A stretch of 20,242 bases of DNA, from the IMG/VR virus record IMGVR_UViG_3300043786_000218, positions 1-20,242 of that record. One strand, given 5' to 3'. Shown here one piece after another: positions 14,229-20,242 of this stretch. The stretch is from a virus. The notes under the pieces were generated by a model. That model had not been told where the DNA came from, ran no database searches, and saw nothing but the letters and a program-made list of their open reading frames with translations. Each line of letters opens with the position of its first letter. The stretch's first letter is position 1. A program made the position numbers and the translations under genes.

Positions 14229-15023
14229 TATGCACCTCGCTGATGTGCGCCACGTAGGCGCGGTCCATGGCCTTCAGCAGCCGGCACCACCGCCGGCGAC
14301 TGGCGCCCGTGATCTCGTGGTCCTCGCACCACCTCGACACCTCGGACCAGCTCAAGGCCTCGCCGTCCGCGACGTTCCGCCCGTCCATCAGCACGACCCA
14401 CGCTTCCCAGACTGGCTGCAGGTCGGCGTCCAGCGCCGGCGGCGCTGCCTCGGCGGTCTCGCGCAGCTCCTCGGGGATCTTCCGGCCCTTGCGCCGCAAC
14501 CATTCCCGCAGGCCCGCCTCGGCGGCCTTCTTCTGCGGGTCTTGGGTGCGTGTGAGCTGCCATCGCAGGGCCTGGATCAGTTTCCCGCGGCGCGGGCTTC
14601 CTCGTCGGCCAGCAGGGCCGCGCGGTCTTGGGCGATCCGCAGGATGCACTCCAGCAGGTTCGTCCACTCGGGCCGCGCCAGCATCTGCGCCGCCTCGGCG
14701 ACGCGGTACACCAGCGGCTGCCCGCCCACCGTGAGGTTGCGCGCGCCCTTCCAGAGCGTCTGGGCGACCGCCTGGGCGAGGATCGCCCGCTCATCGGCTG
14801 GCGACAGCCGGCGGTCCCGGATCTCCAGCAGGTAGGGCCTGCGGGCTTCCTCAAGGGCGCGCTCGTACTCGACGCCGATCGGGCAGACCAGCACCGCCGG
14901 CCGGTCCTCGTGCTCGCCGCGCGAGGCGACGGCAGAGAGCGTCCCGTCCGGCTGCCGCGACAGCAGCCACCAGACACCGCCGGACAACTTGCCGGCGTCG
15001 AGCTTGCAGGTGTTGAGGTCCAT
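14140..15023 (-). CDS. GT: Tail assembly chaperone frameshift product (GT-like)
   Basis: Slipping one base back at the heptamer 14580-14586 joins the G frame to an open -1 frame that runs to a TGA at 14140. The fusion has 294 residues: the 148 of G plus 146 more. The extension starts LIQALRWQLTRTQDPQKKAA, has ALDADLQPVWEAWVVLMDGR and ends with a basic, Gly-rich tail. It overlaps the tape measure gene by 89 bases in a different frame. In lambda the G to GT ratio is set by -1 slippage at GGGAAAG, and the T part binds the tail tube protein while G coats the tape measure. The extension has no start of its own with a ribosome site. The layout is clear from the sequence; translation is inferred. 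Confidence 0.75.
14577..15023 (-). CDS. G: Tail assembly chaperone, zero-frame product (G-like)
   Basis: This 148-residue protein lies between the tail tube and tape measure genes, where lambda G lies. It starts MDLNTCKLDAGKLSGGVWW, then has the helical features of phage tail chaperones (IGVEYERALEEARRPYLLEI and ERAILAQAVAQTLWKGARNL). It ends EEARAAGN, encoded so that the GGGAAAC heptamer abuts the TGA stop. Chaperones of this kind coat the tape measure during tail tube assembly and are not in the mature virion. It has no clear ribosome site. A fraction of ribosomes should shift into the -1 frame at the end to make the longer product. The gene symbol follows lambda by analogy. Confidence 0.75.
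   Translation of the reverse strand: MDLNTCKLDAGKLSGGVWWLLSRQPDGTLSAVASRGEHEDRPAVLVCPIGVEYERALEEARRPYLLEIRDRRLSPADERAILAQAVAQTLWKGARNLTVGGQPLVYRVAEAAQMLARPEWTNLLECILRIAQDRAALLADEEARAAGN
14580..14586 (-). promoter_or_regulatory. Programmed -1 ribosomal frameshift site, GGGAAAC
   Basis: Read on the minus strand the end of G is GCG GGA AAC TGA. The heptamer G GGA AAC fits the X XXY YYZ rule for -1 slippage: tRNAs on GGA and AAC can re-pair with GGG and AAA. The stop codon follows directly, which favours a pause. Lambda uses GGGAAAG at the same place in G. Downstream, only a small stem is seen (CTGC-GATG-GCAG, about 22 bases on), with no obvious strong pseudoknot. Confidence 0.75.
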
Positions 15024-15040
15024 GCAGCCTAGCTACTGGC

Positions 15041-16225
15041 TCAGTCCCACCGCTGCAACCGCAGCGTGCAGTCCTGCGCCTGCGAGCGATAGCCGGCAAC
15101 CGTCATCGCCCGGAAGATGTCTGCCCCAGGACCGGACACCGGAACCGACAAGTCGGTGATCTTCGCCTGCGGCATCGCCACCGACCACCCGCGCCCGTTG
15201 GCGTCCGTCGTGACAAGCCACAGGTCCGTCGCCGTGTTGCTTAGGAACGTGGTCTGGTCGTCCTGGGTGTCGAAGTAGGCCGAGAGGTTCGCCGAGGCCG
15301 TGAACAGGCCACGGCTCATCGACACCGGGCCGAGGGCGGCGAGCTGCTCGCGCGGGCGGATGTTGTTCGCCATGGACAGCGCCACCGACTGCGCCGGCAC
15401 GTCCTGGCCGACGCCGGCGAAGTTCGACAACTGCACCTCCTGCACGCCGATCGGGTCGAGCGTCGGAGCGAACGTCATGGCCGCGTAGGTCGCGCCGGTG
15501 ATGAACACGTCCGTCGTGCCCGTGTTGCCGGTCACGATGCTGTCTTTCGCCTCCATCTGAAAGGCCACCGTGGCGAGCTGATTCACGGCCAGGTTGATCG
15601 ACGCCGAGTTGAACACGCAGCCCCGGTAGATGTGCGCCCGCTGCAGGTCCAGATGGGCAATCTCGACGGTGAAGCTCTGTTCGCTCAAGGCATTGGTCGC
15701 CCGCGCGCCGCGCGTCACAGTCACGTTGCCCGACGAGCCGGTGAAGTTGGCGACTCGGTCGACGGTCAGCGTGGTCGCTGCAACGTTGGTCACGCGCAGG
15801 TAGCCCATGTCGGCGGCTAGGCCACCGGACAGCCGGATGATGTCGCCTACGGCGAACCCATCCGTGATGAAGCTGGGAGCGGCCCGCGTGATGGTCTTCG
15901 CCGCCGCCGTCGTGGTGCAGCTCGCAACCGTGGCCGCCGCCGCCACCGTCGAGTTGCTCAGGAGCGCGAACAGCGCGGCGTTGAGGCCTTCGCCGCTCGG
16001 CGAGTGCCGCAGCTCGCATGGCAGCGTTCCCGTGGCCCCTCGGCCAGTCCGTACCATGTCCTCGACGTTGCGCGTCTGGTTGATGATGTTGGACGGCGTC
16101 TGCGACACCCTGTCCGCCATCGAATGGCCAGTCACCGGCAGACGCAGCATCGTAGGCGTTGCCGGCGTGACGCCGTAGGTCACTTCTTGAACGATCGAGA
16201 CACGAGTGCGGAATCCGTCAGCCAT
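15041..16225 (-). CDS. Major tail tube protein
   Basis: The 394-residue protein starts MADGFRTRVSIVQEVTYGVTP, the common start of siphovirus tail tube proteins of the Phage_tube family, and continues with a TPTMLRLPVTG strand and RTGRGATGTLPCELRHSPSGE (two adjoining stretches). Residues about 100-170 form an inserted Thr-rich beta-module (FITDGFAVGDIIRLSGG and AATTLTVDRV). The C-terminal half repeats tube-type beta-strands. It polymerises as the rings of the tail tube. It lies two bases after the tail terminator and 17 bases before the chaperone gene, the usual order. It is larger than lambda V because of the inserted module. No ribosome site is evident, so coupling to the terminator gene is likely. 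Confidence 0.85.
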   Translation of the reverse strand: MADGFRTRVSIVQEVTYGVTPATPTMLRLPVTGHSMADRVSQTPSNIINQTRNVEDMVRTGRGATGTLPCELRHSPSGEGLNAALFALLSNSTVAAAATVASCTTTAAAKTITRAAPSFITDGFAVGDIIRLSGGLAADMGYLRVTNVAATTLTVDRVANFTGSSGNVTVTRGARATNALSEQSFTVEIAHLDLQRAHIYRGCVFNSASINLAVNQLATVAFQMEAKDSIVTGNTGTTDVFITGATYAAMTFAPTLDPIGVQEVQLSNFAGVGQDVPAQSVALSMANNIRPREQLAALGPVSMSRGLFTASANLSAYFDTQDDQTTFLSNTATDLWLVTTDANGRGWSVAMPQAKITDLSVPVSGPGADIFRAMTVAGYRSQAQDCTLRLQRWD

Positions 16226-16227
16226 GG

Positions 16228-16641
16228 TCAGATGGTGTAGTCAGCTTGGAAAGGCACGCGCACGACGCGCGTAACGGTAGCCGCCTCGATGTCCAGCGCA
16301 CCGGACACGGTCGGCGGCGGGAAGAAGCGAATCGGGAACGGCGAGGAAAGCTCGACGCCACGGAACGCCACGATGACCGACTCGGCCAACGTCATCACGG
16401 CGGCGTCGCCGCGCTCGCGCGGCTGCTGGAGCCGGACCTCCATCTCGCCCACGGTTCGCCAGCGGCAGGGACGACCTAGCGTGAGCTGTTGCTCCTCGCG
16501 CACGTTGACCGTCACCCGCGCCACGGGCTGGTCGCCGGCGAGGGCCGGGCTGTTGTCAAAGACGGTGTCGATGCCGCCCGGCGTGGCCACCTGGGCGATG
16601 TAGCGGCCTCGCACGGCCTCGATGGCTTGGGCCTGGCTCAT
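16228..16641 (-). CDS. Tail terminator (DUF4128-like)
   Basis: The 137-residue protein follows the family pattern of phage tail terminator-like proteins: a helical start (SQAQAIEAVRGRYIAQV), the VFDNSP motif, an ARVTVNV strand, TLGRPCRWRTVGEMEVRLQ, a P-R-E-R-G-D turn, a helix VMTLAESVIVAF and a last strand VTRVVRVPFQADY. It should form a ring that ends tail polymerisation and docks the tail to the head. The ATG start at 16641 overlaps the upstream stop as ATGA, and the tail tube gene follows after two bases, the standard place for a terminator. A related protein is encoded at 649-1047. Confidence 0.75.
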   Translation of the reverse strand: MSQAQAIEAVRGRYIAQVATPGGIDTVFDNSPALAGDQPVARVTVNVREEQQLTLGRPCRWRTVGEMEVRLQQPRERGDAAVMTLAESVIVAFRGVELSSPFPIRFFPPPTVSGALDIEAATVTRVVRVPFQADYTI

Positions 16642-17129
16642 CGCAGGCCCCCGAAGGTCTGGCGCAGGACGGCCAGCGTCGGGCCGACGACGCCGTTGGG
16701 CGCCTGCCGGCTCCACGGCTTCTTGCCGGGGCCGCCGAACTCGATGACCTGGCCGTACGGCACCGGGCACGAAAACCAGACCAACGACGGCTGCGACAGT
16801 TGCCGAACCGTGGTCATCAGTTCCTGCACGACCTTGGTTCCGTTCGGGTCGACGCCTGGCAGCTCGCCGCGCGCCGGCACGTTGAAGGATGCCTGCCAGT
16901 TGCGCCGCATGTGACCGCCGAGGTAGCCACGCCGGCGCAGGATCGGCAGGCCACGAGCGCGTCGCCCTGCGTTGATCGCCCACGCCTCCTCATTGCCGAC
17001 CGGCGTGTTGAGCACGAGCTGCCGGATGGCCTCGGCGCAGACGCGCTTCTGAAACTCCACCGGCTTACGGCGCAGGTTCTCGGTGGCCCAGTCGTTGAGC
17101 CGCGCCACGAACTGCTGCGCGTTGCTCAC
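16638..17129 (-). CDS. Neck/tail completion protein, HK97 gp10-like
   Basis: This 163-residue protein has the layout of HK97 gp10-like proteins: a helical N-terminus with VARLNDWATENLRRKPVEFQ, a central TPVGN motif followed by RGYLGGHMRRNWQASF, then VWFSCPVPYGQVIEFGG and a short C-terminal helix. The TPVxTGxLRxSW and 'YAxxxEfG' type motifs are characteristic of the family, which works at the neck between head connector and tail. GTG at 17129 is the start and overlaps the upstream stop as GTGA, and its own stop overlaps the terminator start as ATGA. The full set of couplings suggests equimolar production of the neck proteins. Confidence 0.75.
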   Translation of the reverse strand: MSNAQQFVARLNDWATENLRRKPVEFQKRVCAEAIRQLVLNTPVGNEEAWAINAGRRARGLPILRRRGYLGGHMRRNWQASFNVPARGELPGVDPNGTKVVQELMTTVRQLSQPSLVWFSCPVPYGQVIEFGGPGKKPWSRQAPNGVVGPTLAVLRQTFGGLR

Positions 17130-17503
17130 GCCACCACCTTGCCGCAGTCGCAGCGGTAGGACGTCGTAACGCCCTGCACCTGGTACTCCTCCACCTCGAC
17201 GATCTGGTACGGGTTCGCGGTGTCGCCTCCGACGACGATCCGGTCGCCCTTGTCCGGGACGACGGCGAGACCCTGCGCCGGAAGGTAGAACGTGCCCGTG
17301 ATGCTCTGGTCGATGCCCTGCGCGGCGTAGCGGTTCACGTCCCGCACCGGGCCCTCGGCAGTCAAGTTCGTGGACGTCACCGTCTGCGTGACCGTGCCGT
17401 TGGCGTTGTAGCCCAACGCCGTGCGCGTCTCCAAGGTGACGGCCTGGCCGAACGTCGCGGCAAGCTCCGTCTCCAGCGCCAGGAACTCGGCGGAAAGCGT
17501 CAC
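17126..17503 (-). CDS. Putative head-closure (neck) protein
   Basis: The protein has 125 residues from a GTG at 17503 that overlaps the upstream stop as GTGA. It has a helical start (AEFLALETELAATFGQAVTL), a beta-region (GTVTQTVTSTNLTAEGPV), the motif VPDKGDRIVVGG and a C-terminal strand pair, PYQIVEVEEYQVQGVTTSYR, ending CDCGKVVA. The strand pattern 'kGDrivvgg..yqIveve' is like that of small head-closure proteins (HK97 gp7 or SPP1 gp16 type) with the same gene neighbours. The CDC near the end is unusual but alone does not show metal binding. Function comes from order and fold pattern, not from a clear family match. Confidence 0.6.
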   Translation of the reverse strand: MTLSAEFLALETELAATFGQAVTLETRTALGYNANGTVTQTVTSTNLTAEGPVRDVNRYAAQGIDQSITGTFYLPAQGLAVVPDKGDRIVVGGDTANPYQIVEVEEYQVQGVTTSYRCDCGKVVA

Positions 17504-18030
17504 AGGTCCATCCAGCCCCAGCTGGAGGAAGCCCCGATCAAACCCGCCGTCGCAAGCATGCGCTCGGCTTCGACGAGTTGCGTCTCGGCGGGCTTCGTGC
17601 CGGCGTAGGTCACCGACTTCGACGAGCCGGACGCCGAGGACAGCGACTCGGCGCGGATGTCGCCCGTCGTGCGCGTGGTCGGACTCAGCGTGATGCCTTG
17701 GACGTGCAGCGCAGCCAATACCGCCGTCGCCTGCTGCACACGAATGGGCACGACGTCGCTTGCGATCAGCTCGCCGGCGGCGTCGTAGGCGTAGTCGCGC
17801 GGCCAATCCAACGCCTGCGACGCCGAGTAGCGGTAGCCCACCCAGCGACCACCGAAGCGCAGGTCCAGCGCGCGGGTCGCGACCATCAAAGCGGTCTGCT
17901 TCGCGGCACTGTTCGCCGCAGTCCAGGCCGCCGGCGTGCCGTAGTCGGCAAGGTAGGTCGTGGCGAAAGACTCGCTGCAGTAGCTCGTGGCCGTGCTCGA
18001 TCCGCTACCCGTCTCGACTACGAATGCCAT
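17500..18030 (-). CDS. Head-tail adaptor, DnaT-like family protein
   Basis: The 176-residue protein matches the phage family often labelled 'DnaT-like' (a misleading name): a start with VETGSGSSTATSYCSESFAT, an alternation of helices with KQTALMVATRALDLRFGGRW, then YSASQALDWPRDYAYDAAG and SDVVPIRVQQATAVLAALHV. In phage genomes it follows the capsid and decoration genes and acts as connector between portal and neck, although the function is inferred. It starts at ATG 18030 after a 71-base gap holding a hairpin (18056-18092) and no strong ribosome site. It ends in a GTGA overlap with the next neck gene. Confidence 0.7.
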   Translation of the reverse strand: MAFVVETGSGSSTATSYCSESFATTYLADYGTPAAWTAANSAAKQTALMVATRALDLRFGGRWVGYRYSASQALDWPRDYAYDAAGELIASDVVPIRVQQATAVLAALHVQGITLSPTTRTTGDIRAESLSSASGSSKSVTYAGTKPAETQLVEAERMLATAGLIGASSSWGWMDL

Positions 18031-18055
18031 GCGTCTTTGCGATGTCGGAGTGTGT

Positions 18056-18092
18056 GACCCTGCCGCACGGCCCTAGGACGCGCAGCAGGGTC
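18056..18092 (-). other. Intergenic hairpin between head and neck genes
   Basis: In the gap before the DnaT-like gene the octamer GACCCTGC and its exact reverse complement GCAGGGTC form an 8-bp stem with a 21-base loop that holds a CCTAGG palindrome. No T-run follows on the minus strand, so it is not a standard intrinsic terminator. It could be an RNA processing site, or a partial terminator that lowers expression after the highly expressed capsid genes. Confidence 0.45.
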
Positions 18093-18101
18093 GGGCGCCC
18101 G

Positions 18102-18599
18102 TCAGATTGGGACGATCCAAGCGCCAGAGATTTGCAGGTTCGCAGTGCCCGAGCTGTAGAAGGCGACGACCTGCAAACGGATGAACCGCTTGGTGTTCTG
18201 CGTCGAGCCGTCGCTGCCAATGCTCACGTTGTCGACGTAGAACACTTCGCGCCCGGAGGATGGCGTGGCGAACTGGCCGTCGATCTGGGCTGCCGATCCC
18301 AGAATCGAGATGCCGAGGCGCGTTGCCCCCGTGGAAAATGCTGCATCGTCAGCGCCTTGAATCCGCAGCCAGTAGGCCCCGGTGATCGAGGTAGTGATGG
18401 CGGTCCAGTCCACCACGACGGCGAAGCGAGCATAGGGAGCGGTCGACGACGTGTTCACGTTGAACGCTGGAGCCACTTGGCCCAGGTCGATGCTCGCCAC
18501 CGTGCCGTTCACGACGGTGTCCGTTGGCCCCGTGTACGACAACGCCGCCGTCAGGCGGTTGGTGTCGTCCAGGGTGAAGTTGTGGCACTGGTGGACCAT
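18102..18599 (-). CDS. Second capsid cement/decoration protein candidate (Bbp16-like)
   Basis: The 165-residue protein starts at ATG 18599, overlapping the stop of the gene before it as TGATG. It shares motifs in the same order with that gene's product: an N-terminal Asp/Thr-rich lead, the strand SIDLG, a stretch ending YWLRIQGADDAAF, a strand TRLGISILGS, a motif REVFYVDN and a final block ending GAWIVPI. Such beta-proteins resemble capsid cement proteins of the Bbp16 family, which sit on the capsid as decoration. The pair probably arose by duplication and then diverged. A longer open frame extends upstream in the same phase across the capsid genes, but it is a high-GC shadow. Confidence 0.65.
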   Translation of the reverse strand: MVHQCHNFTLDDTNRLTAALSYTGPTDTVVNGTVASIDLGQVAPAFNVNTSSTAPYARFAVVVDWTAITTSITGAYWLRIQGADDAAFSTGATRLGISILGSAAQIDGQFATPSSGREVFYVDNVSIGSDGSTQNTKRFIRLQVVAFYSSGTANLQISGAWIVPI

Positions 18600-19045
18600 C
18601 AGCGCCTCTGGTAGGTGGCGAAGATGCCCGCCGTGCAGCTGCCGGCCGCGCCGCCGCGCACCCAGCTGATGCGCATGTACCGAACCGTCTCCTGCTGCGA
18701 CGCCACCGTCGCGCTCGGGTGCACGACGTTGTTGACGTGCACGACGTGGCGAGTGCCAGGGCAGGAGTCCACCGGCTGGCCGATCGAGGCCGTGTCGCCG
18801 AACGTGATGGTTCCCAGCCGGTACGGCGTGGTGAACGCCGTGTCGCTTGCGCCCTGGATGCTGTAGGCGATGAACTCGCCGGTGCCGACGGCGACTGCCG
18901 ACACGTCGAAGATGACGTCGACTTCCTGGTAGCCGCTGCCGAGGTCCACGACGAGCGTGCCGTTGCCCGTCGTCGTGTTCGTCGTGCCAGCCGCCTGCAG
19001 GACCATTGCCGAGTCCTGCGCGAACTGCATGTTCTGGTGTGCCAT
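18599..19045 (-). CDS. Capsid cement/decoration protein (Bbp16-like)
   Basis: The 148-residue protein follows the major capsid gene directly, the usual place of decoration proteins. It starts MAHQNMQFAQDSAMVLQAAG, then has LVVDLG, YSIQGASDTAF, YRLGTITFGDTASIG, a motif RHVVHVNN and a last strand YMRISWV. The LVVDLG start and the conserved IQGASDTAF segment fit the Bbp16 group of capsid cement proteins. It has the strongest ribosome site of the window, AAGGAGG at 19054-19060, eight bases before ATG 19045, in keeping with a highly expressed capsid component. The role as decoration is inferred from place and pattern. Confidence 0.68.
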   Translation of the reverse strand: MAHQNMQFAQDSAMVLQAAGTTNTTTGNGTLVVDLGSGYQEVDVIFDVSAVAVGTGEFIAYSIQGASDTAFTTPYRLGTITFGDTASIGQPVDSCPGTRHVVHVNNVVHPSATVASQQETVRYMRISWVRGGAAGSCTAGIFATYQRR

Positions 19046-19049
19046 GTGT

Positions 19050-19066
19050 TGATCCTCCTTGGATCA
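19050..19066 (-). promoter_or_regulatory. Ribosome binding site in a hairpin, before decoration gene
   Basis: The sequence TGATCC-AAGGA-GGATCA is a 6-bp inverted repeat. It puts the AAGGA core of the Shine-Dalgarno sequence AAGGAGG in the loop, and the stem carries the capsid stop codon. The site could fold to shield or present the ribosome site, linking translation of the decoration gene to that of the capsid gene. Confidence 0.65.
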
Positions 19067-20032
19067 GGCGATCGCCGTGGCGTCCGAGATGTCGTAGAGG
19101 CGAGCGACGCAACGCGGGTGGATGTCCACGAGGTTGCAGTACCACTCGACGCGGGTGCGGAAGACCGGCTTGCTGTCCTGCTCGCCGAGGTCGCGCACGT
19201 CGATGCTGCCGTTCTGGACCACCTGCAGGCCCATGTCCGACATCGACATGACGTAGATCGAGGTCGAGCTGTCGTTGTTCTCGTTGAAGCCGATCTGCTG
19301 CAGACCGGACGCCGTGCCGAGGACATCGGCTTCCAGGATCGGCAGACCGGCGTAGCTGGTGACGATACGGCCGAACTCGTCGCGGCTGGTCGAGATCGAC
19401 GAGCTGTTGCGCAGGAAGGCCGTCATGTTGACCTTCGTCTTCTTCGCCATCAGCAGGTGCGTCGGGTTGTCGACGGCCTGGATGGCTTCGTCCAGCGACT
19501 TGAGCGACAGCGCCGCGCCGCCGCTGTTCTGGATGATCTGGTCGGCGTTCTCGCCGGTGTCGCTGACGGCGTTGCTGCCGAAGCCAGCGCCGAAGCGCGC
19601 CTGGAGACCGTCGAAGCCGTTGGCGTTCGCGGTCGCGCCGGGGATCGCCGTCGTGCTGCCCTTGATGATCTGGTGGGCGATGGTCTGCGCAAGCAGCGTC
19701 GCCTTCATCGTCTCGTGCGCCGAACGCGCTTCCGGGCCGTGCGTCTGGACCAAGAAGCGGTCGACGTCGAGGTCGCCGCCGATGATCTTGAGCGCCACGC
19801 TGCGCGTCTCGACCGAGCCAGCGGCCTCGGTGTACGCTCCGTTCACGGCGCGGAACTCGACGCTTCCGAGGTTCGCCGCGCGCGTCCAAGCGAAGCTGTT
19901 GCCCTGGATTTGGGTCAGAGGCATGGCCGCGAGAAGCGGCGACGCCTGGGCGAAGGTCTGGAGGATCGCGGCGCGCTTGAACTCGCCGTTGTTCTGCGCG
20001 ATCAGCGCAGACTGGTAGAGACTGACTGCCAT
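19064..20032 (-). CDS. Major capsid protein (HK97-type fold)
   Basis: The 322-residue protein starts MAVSLYQSALIAQNNGEFKR, and has a helical N-arm followed by beta and helical features of HK97-fold capsid proteins, with LGSVEFRAVNGAYTEAAGS (about 55-73), KIIGGDLDVDRFLVQTH, and a C-terminal strand VFRTRVEWYCNLVDIHPRC typical of an A-domain end. It is preceded by the C-terminus of another head gene and followed by the decoration genes. There is no strong Shine-Dalgarno motif before ATG 20032, which instead sits at the edge of a 15-bp hairpin (20032-20075). It forms the icosahedral shell. The identity is clear from order and motifs; the exact subfamily is not. Confidence 0.85.
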   Translation of the reverse strand: MAVSLYQSALIAQNNGEFKRAAILQTFAQASPLLAAMPLTQIQGNSFAWTRAANLGSVEFRAVNGAYTEAAGSVETRSVALKIIGGDLDVDRFLVQTHGPEARSAHETMKATLLAQTIAHQIIKGSTTAIPGATANANGFDGLQARFGAGFGSNAVSDTGENADQIIQNSGGAALSLKSLDEAIQAVDNPTHLLMAKKTKVNMTAFLRNSSSISTSRDEFGRIVTSYAGLPILEADVLGTASGLQQIGFNENNDSSTSIYVMSMSDMGLQVVQNGSIDVRDLGEQDSKPVFRTRVEWYCNLVDIHPRCVARLYDISDATAIA

Positions 20033-20075
20033 TGGTGTTTCTGGTTGCGGTTGTCAGCCCGCAACGGAACACCAA
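20032..20075 (-). promoter_or_regulatory. Hairpin abutting the capsid start codon
   Basis: Just before the major capsid gene, TTGGTGTT (20068-20075, read on the minus strand) pairs with AACACCAA (20032-20039), and inside it GTTGCGG (20059-20065) pairs with CCGCAAC (20044-20050), with an 8-base loop. The two stems add up to 15 bp. The last paired base is the A of the ATG. No ribosome site is visible upstream and no T-run follows, so it looks like an mRNA stability or translation element rather than a terminator. Confidence 0.6.
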
Positions 20076-20092
20076 CGACCGACAGCCCAGAG

Positions 20093-20242
20093 CTAGCGCG
20101 GGTCCGTGTTTGCACGGTTCAGCAGTTCCCTTGCGGGCAGAAGTGTCTGCCCTGGGTTCGCTGCGCGACCGGCACCGCCGGTCTGCGAGCCGCCACCGGA
20201 TCCCCCGGTGCCTTGTGCCACGAACAAGCCGCGCGTCGAAGG
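20093..20242 (-). CDS. C-terminal end of an upstream head gene, possibly scaffold or protease (partial)
   Basis: The frame is open from the right window edge to a TAG at 20093, giving 49 residues. It is rich in Gly, Ser, Gln and Arg, with a GGSGGGSQTGGAGR stretch, and ends in LLPARELLNRANTDPR. A flexible Gly/Ser stretch and a basic helical end fit the C-terminus of a capsid scaffold or assembly protease, which normally lies just before the capsid gene. The start is outside the window. Phase, length and place support a real gene; the function is inferred from position only. Confidence 0.55.
   Translation of the reverse strand, partial: PSTRGLFVAQGTGGSGGGSQTGGAGRAANPGQTLLPARELLNRANTDPR

Noticed and set aside
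18102-20075. Long minus-strand frame that starts above the capsid gene and ends with the second decoration gene
   Set aside because: Only its last 165 codons look like protein; the rest is a His/Arg-rich out-of-frame reading of the capsid and first decoration genes.

Overview
This window is the late (virion structural) region of a GC-rich, tailed double-stranded DNA phage or prophage. Every gene I can support lies on the minus strand, so transcription runs from the right end to the left. Spot counts give about two-thirds G+C. The genes are packed almost without gaps: most stops and starts overlap as ATGA, GTGA or TGATG, and GTG and TTG starts are common. A lipoprotein with a lipobox, a putative inner-membrane lysis protein and a cell-wall peptidase in the tail tip point to a Gram-negative host. 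I cannot name the phage or the host from sequence alone.

Right to left, the window opens with the C-terminus of a Gly-rich protein, perhaps the scaffold (20093-20242). The head genes follow: major capsid protein (19064-20032), two tandem related capsid cement/decoration candidates (18599-19045 and 18102-18599), and the head-tail connector set (17500-18030, 17126-17503, 16638-17129). The tail genes are then a tail terminator (16228-16641), the tail tube (15041-16225), the tail assembly chaperone G with a -1 frameshift product GT (14577-15023 and 14140-15023), and a short tape measure (12942-14228). These genes indicate siphovirus morphology with a short tail.

The tail tip resembles the gene transfer agent (GTA) set g12 to g15: DUF2460 distal tail protein (11988-12938), DUF2163 hub with four conserved cysteines (9752-10885), NlpC/P60 peptidase (9345-9755) and a large tip protein (6237-9344). 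A Gly-rich adhesin-like gene (10882-11988) sits inside that set, between the g12-like and g13-like genes.

Downstream are accessory virion genes: a beta-rich protein, a fiber that seems split over two genes through a CBM5/12-like module, a conserved structural protein, a kelch-like protein with two repeat modules, and two 53-residue microproteins. The left end looks like a lysis and accessory area: a two-helix membrane protein, a lipoprotein, an unknown helical protein, a second copy of the tail-terminator fold, a small single-span membrane peptide and a zinc-ribbon protein that runs off the left edge. I recognise no endolysin, terminase, portal, integrase or tRNA here.

The most notable points are the GGGAAAC slippery heptamer placed directly before the G stop, the tail-terminator paralogue about 15 kb from the canonical copy, the gene boundary that cuts a carbohydrate-binding module, a beta-module that recurs in several virion proteins, and RNA hairpins at the capsid genes and in the leader of the zinc-ribbon gene.
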